This document shows positions 62,835 through 64,000 of a stretch of DNA of 64,000 nucleotides, piece after piece. How positions within the stretch are numbered: the first letter of the stretch is position 1; the number at the start of each line of letters is the position of its first letter. A program made the translations under genes and the position numbers. Source of the DNA: Oceaniferula marina (lineage in GTDB: Bacteria; Verrucomicrobiota; Verrucomicrobiia; Verrucomicrobiales; Akkermansiaceae); NCBI RefSeq assembly GCF_013391475.1, contig NZ_JACBAZ010000004.1, positions 434,001 to 498,000 of the forward strand, given 5' to 3'. Below the pieces are notes generated by a model that did no database searches, was not told the origin of the DNA, and saw nothing but the letters and a program-made list of their open reading frames with translations.

Positions 62835-63306
62835 CTTTCTCCTTTCGGTAAATCGATTGAAAATTATCGGAGTCCGAATAGGTCTTCACGTTGGAAAACC
62901 CTTGGATCGTACAAACGTCAAAGACCCGCAAGACATCCTGAAACTCCACATCTTTCTGCACCTGGATTACCAAGGGACGATTCTTTTTTCCTTCCGCCAC
63001 CAAGATTTTCAGATAAGCTGGTAAATCCGGAACATCCACATAAGTGATCCTGCCAAAGGCATCACGTTGTTTCAAAGGACGTTTGATGGTCCCCTGCTTG
63101 GTCAGGCCGATGTACATGGTATCGGACTTCACCGTATCCGCCACGCTCAGCACAGCATCCGGCTGGCGGATCGGGATACGCCGCTCGGTCTTCTTCAACA
63201 TCGTGGTCACCAGAAAAAAGATCAGCAGCAAAAATACACAGTCGATCAATGGGGACATTGAGACGTCCACATCGTCATCGAGTTCTTTGGACCGTTTAAT
63301 CTGCAC
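62824..63306 (-). CDS. exbD: ExbD/TolR-family biopolymer transport protein (first copy)
   Basis: 160 residues from a GTG at 63306, chosen because AGGA lies 7 bases upstream and because the tail length then matches the sister ExbD; the ATG at 63372 would overlap exbB by 25 bases and add an atypical acidic stretch. The helix VSMSPLIDCVFLLLIFFLVT is identical to the other copy. The periplasmic domain differs (PIRQPDAVLSVADTVKSDTM), suggesting distinct partners or an ExbD heterodimer. Located between exbB and the second exbD. Confidence 0.88.
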   Translation of the reverse strand: MQIKRSKELDDDVDVSMSPLIDCVFLLLIFFLVTTMLKKTERRIPIRQPDAVLSVADTVKSDTMYIGLTKQGTIKRPLKQRDAFGRITYVDVPDLPAYLKILVAEGKKNRPLVIQVQKDVEFQDVLRVFDVCTIQGFSNVKTYSDSDNFQSIYRKEKDEN

Positions 63307-63347
63307 AACGCAATCCTGGTTCAGCTCATCATCTTCCCAAGTGCAAG

Positions 63348-63986
63348 CTAACGCACTTTCTTCCCAAACCATGCACGCTGGACCCGATCCAAATCAGCCT
63401 CCAACTTGTCAGACAGACTCCCCAAACGCACTTTGAAATAATGAAACGCCGCCAAGGAAGGAATCGCGATAATCAAACCCACTGCCGTGGTGATCAGGGC
63501 CTTGCCAATCGAGTCACCCAATACCAGGGCAGCCTCACTGCTGTCGGTGAGTTTGGAAAACTTGGCAAAAGCTTCAATCATTCCGATCATGGTCCCGAGT
63601 AGACCTAACAATGGAGCCAAGGTTGCAACCACCCCGAGGCTGTAAACTCTTCGGCGGTGGCTTTCGATATCGCGACCGGCAAGATCGCCGGCCATCTCCA
63701 CTATTTCCGATGACTCATATTCGTTATGTTCCGCCATGTGATTCACCACCTTGGTGAAAGATGATGGTTTTTCCTGATAGAGTGTTTTAGCGGCATCCTC
63801 CCCCTCGATGGGGTCAACCGCCATCGCCACATTGACCACCTCGGGAGAAGCAAGCACATTGGATGAACGCATATTGATCAAACGCTCAATGACAAAAAGC
63901 ACTGCAGCCAGAGCCAACACCAGCAAAGCAATCCCGGTCCCGCCACCCTTTTGTAACTCAGCCATCCAGTCGATGGATGCCTGCAT
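63348..63986 (-). CDS. exbB: MotA/TolQ/ExbB proton channel family protein
   Basis: 212 residues. Helix 1 is IALLVLALAAVLFVIERL; the pair near the C-terminal half is YSLGVVATLAPLLGLLGTMI and GMIEAF, then LGDSIGKALITTAVGLIIAI with the Thr-rich proton path. It forms the pentameric channel around two ExbD subunits that uses the proton gradient. The frame remains open beyond the ATG at 63986 to the window edge (five more codons), so a longer start cannot be excluded. First gene of the leftward exbB-exbD-exbD-envelope-protein operon visible here. Confidence 0.9.
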   Translation of the reverse strand: MQASIDWMAELQKGGGTGIALLVLALAAVLFVIERLINMRSSNVLASPEVVNVAMAVDPIEGEDAAKTLYQEKPSSFTKVVNHMAEHNEYESSEIVEMAGDLAGRDIESHRRRVYSLGVVATLAPLLGLLGTMIGMIEAFAKFSKLTDSSEAALVLGDSIGKALITTAVGLIIAIPSLAAFHYFKVRLGSLSDKLEADLDRVQRAWFGKKVR

Positions 63987-64000
63987 CTGATCAGAGGCAA

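Overview
The window looks like a stretch of a Verrucomicrobiota chromosome (Verrucomicrobiales/Akkermansiaceae-like, free-living and probably marine). This is inferred from three secreted proteins with PEP-CTERM sorting tails of the VPEPSS...RRRR type, a formylglycine sulfatase, a DUF1080 (3-keto-disaccharide hydrolase) protein, a MurC-MurB fusion inside a dcw-type cluster, and ExbB/ExbD genes followed by a large envelope protein. The envelope is Gram-negative (FadL-type porin, lipoproteins, ExbBD). Genes are dense on both strands, and many lack a clear Shine-Dalgarno.

Layout. 0-4.4 kb: a glycosyltransferase cut by the left edge, then a DUF4349 lipoprotein, L-aspartate oxidase (nadB) and a secreted barrel-like protein. 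4.5-7.6 kb: tRNA-Leu with an unusual AAG anticodon, followed by a mosaic of repeats that duplicate the tRNA 3' end and terminator. A MITE-like element sits in the mosaic, and a shortened inverted copy lies 2.4 kb away; a PEP-CTERM protein and a PA14 membrane protein lie between them. 7.6-14 kb: pyruvate dehydrogenase E1 alpha/beta, a zinc-ribbon membrane protein and a 1,000-residue PEP-CTERM protein. 14-21 kb: ruvA, an M14-type deacylase/peptidase, isochorismate synthase, dnaG, Mini-III-like RNase, an RbsD-like lipoprotein, YjbQ and polyphosphate kinase 2. 21-27 kb: PEP-CTERM protein, PlsC acyltransferase, phospholipase D-like enzyme, Mn/Zn-binding lipoprotein with a candidate DtxR/MntR operator, and a sulfatase. 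27-36 kb: a predicted pseudokinase coupled to a SWIM-SNF2 helicase, DUF3817 protein, SprT-like protein, Mpl, a HAD phosphatase and a secreted cyclophilin. 36-38 kb: a small secreted protein and the N-terminal remnant of a GH2 enzyme between two direct copies of a repeat element. 38-45 kb: murG, murC-murB fusion, ddl, ftsQ, ftsA; no ftsZ follows, and two repeat elements lie just downstream of ftsA. 45-51 kb: ArgA-type N-acetylglutamate synthase, a conserved protein of unknown function, a second zinc-ribbon membrane protein, manC and ruvX. 51-58 kb: an enteric-like maltose operon malE-malF-malG-malK with a cytoplasmic GH13 enzyme. 58-64 kb: DUF1080 protein, FadL-type porin, and a leftward exbB-exbD-exbD operon with a 638-residue envelope protein.

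How the parts work together. The 38-45 kb cluster makes lipid II precursors and the early divisome, with Mpl recycling muropeptides nearby. The mal cluster imports maltodextrins and hydrolyses them inside the cell. The ExbBD genes probably energise an envelope process through proteins with PA14-like domains. No complete transposon, prophage, CRISPR array or defence island is visible. The most unusual material is the repeat mosaic at 4.6-7.6 kb, the repeat-bounded breaks on both sides of the division cluster, the pseudokinase-helicase pair, the RbsD-fold lipoprotein and the ExbBD/PA14 envelope modules.
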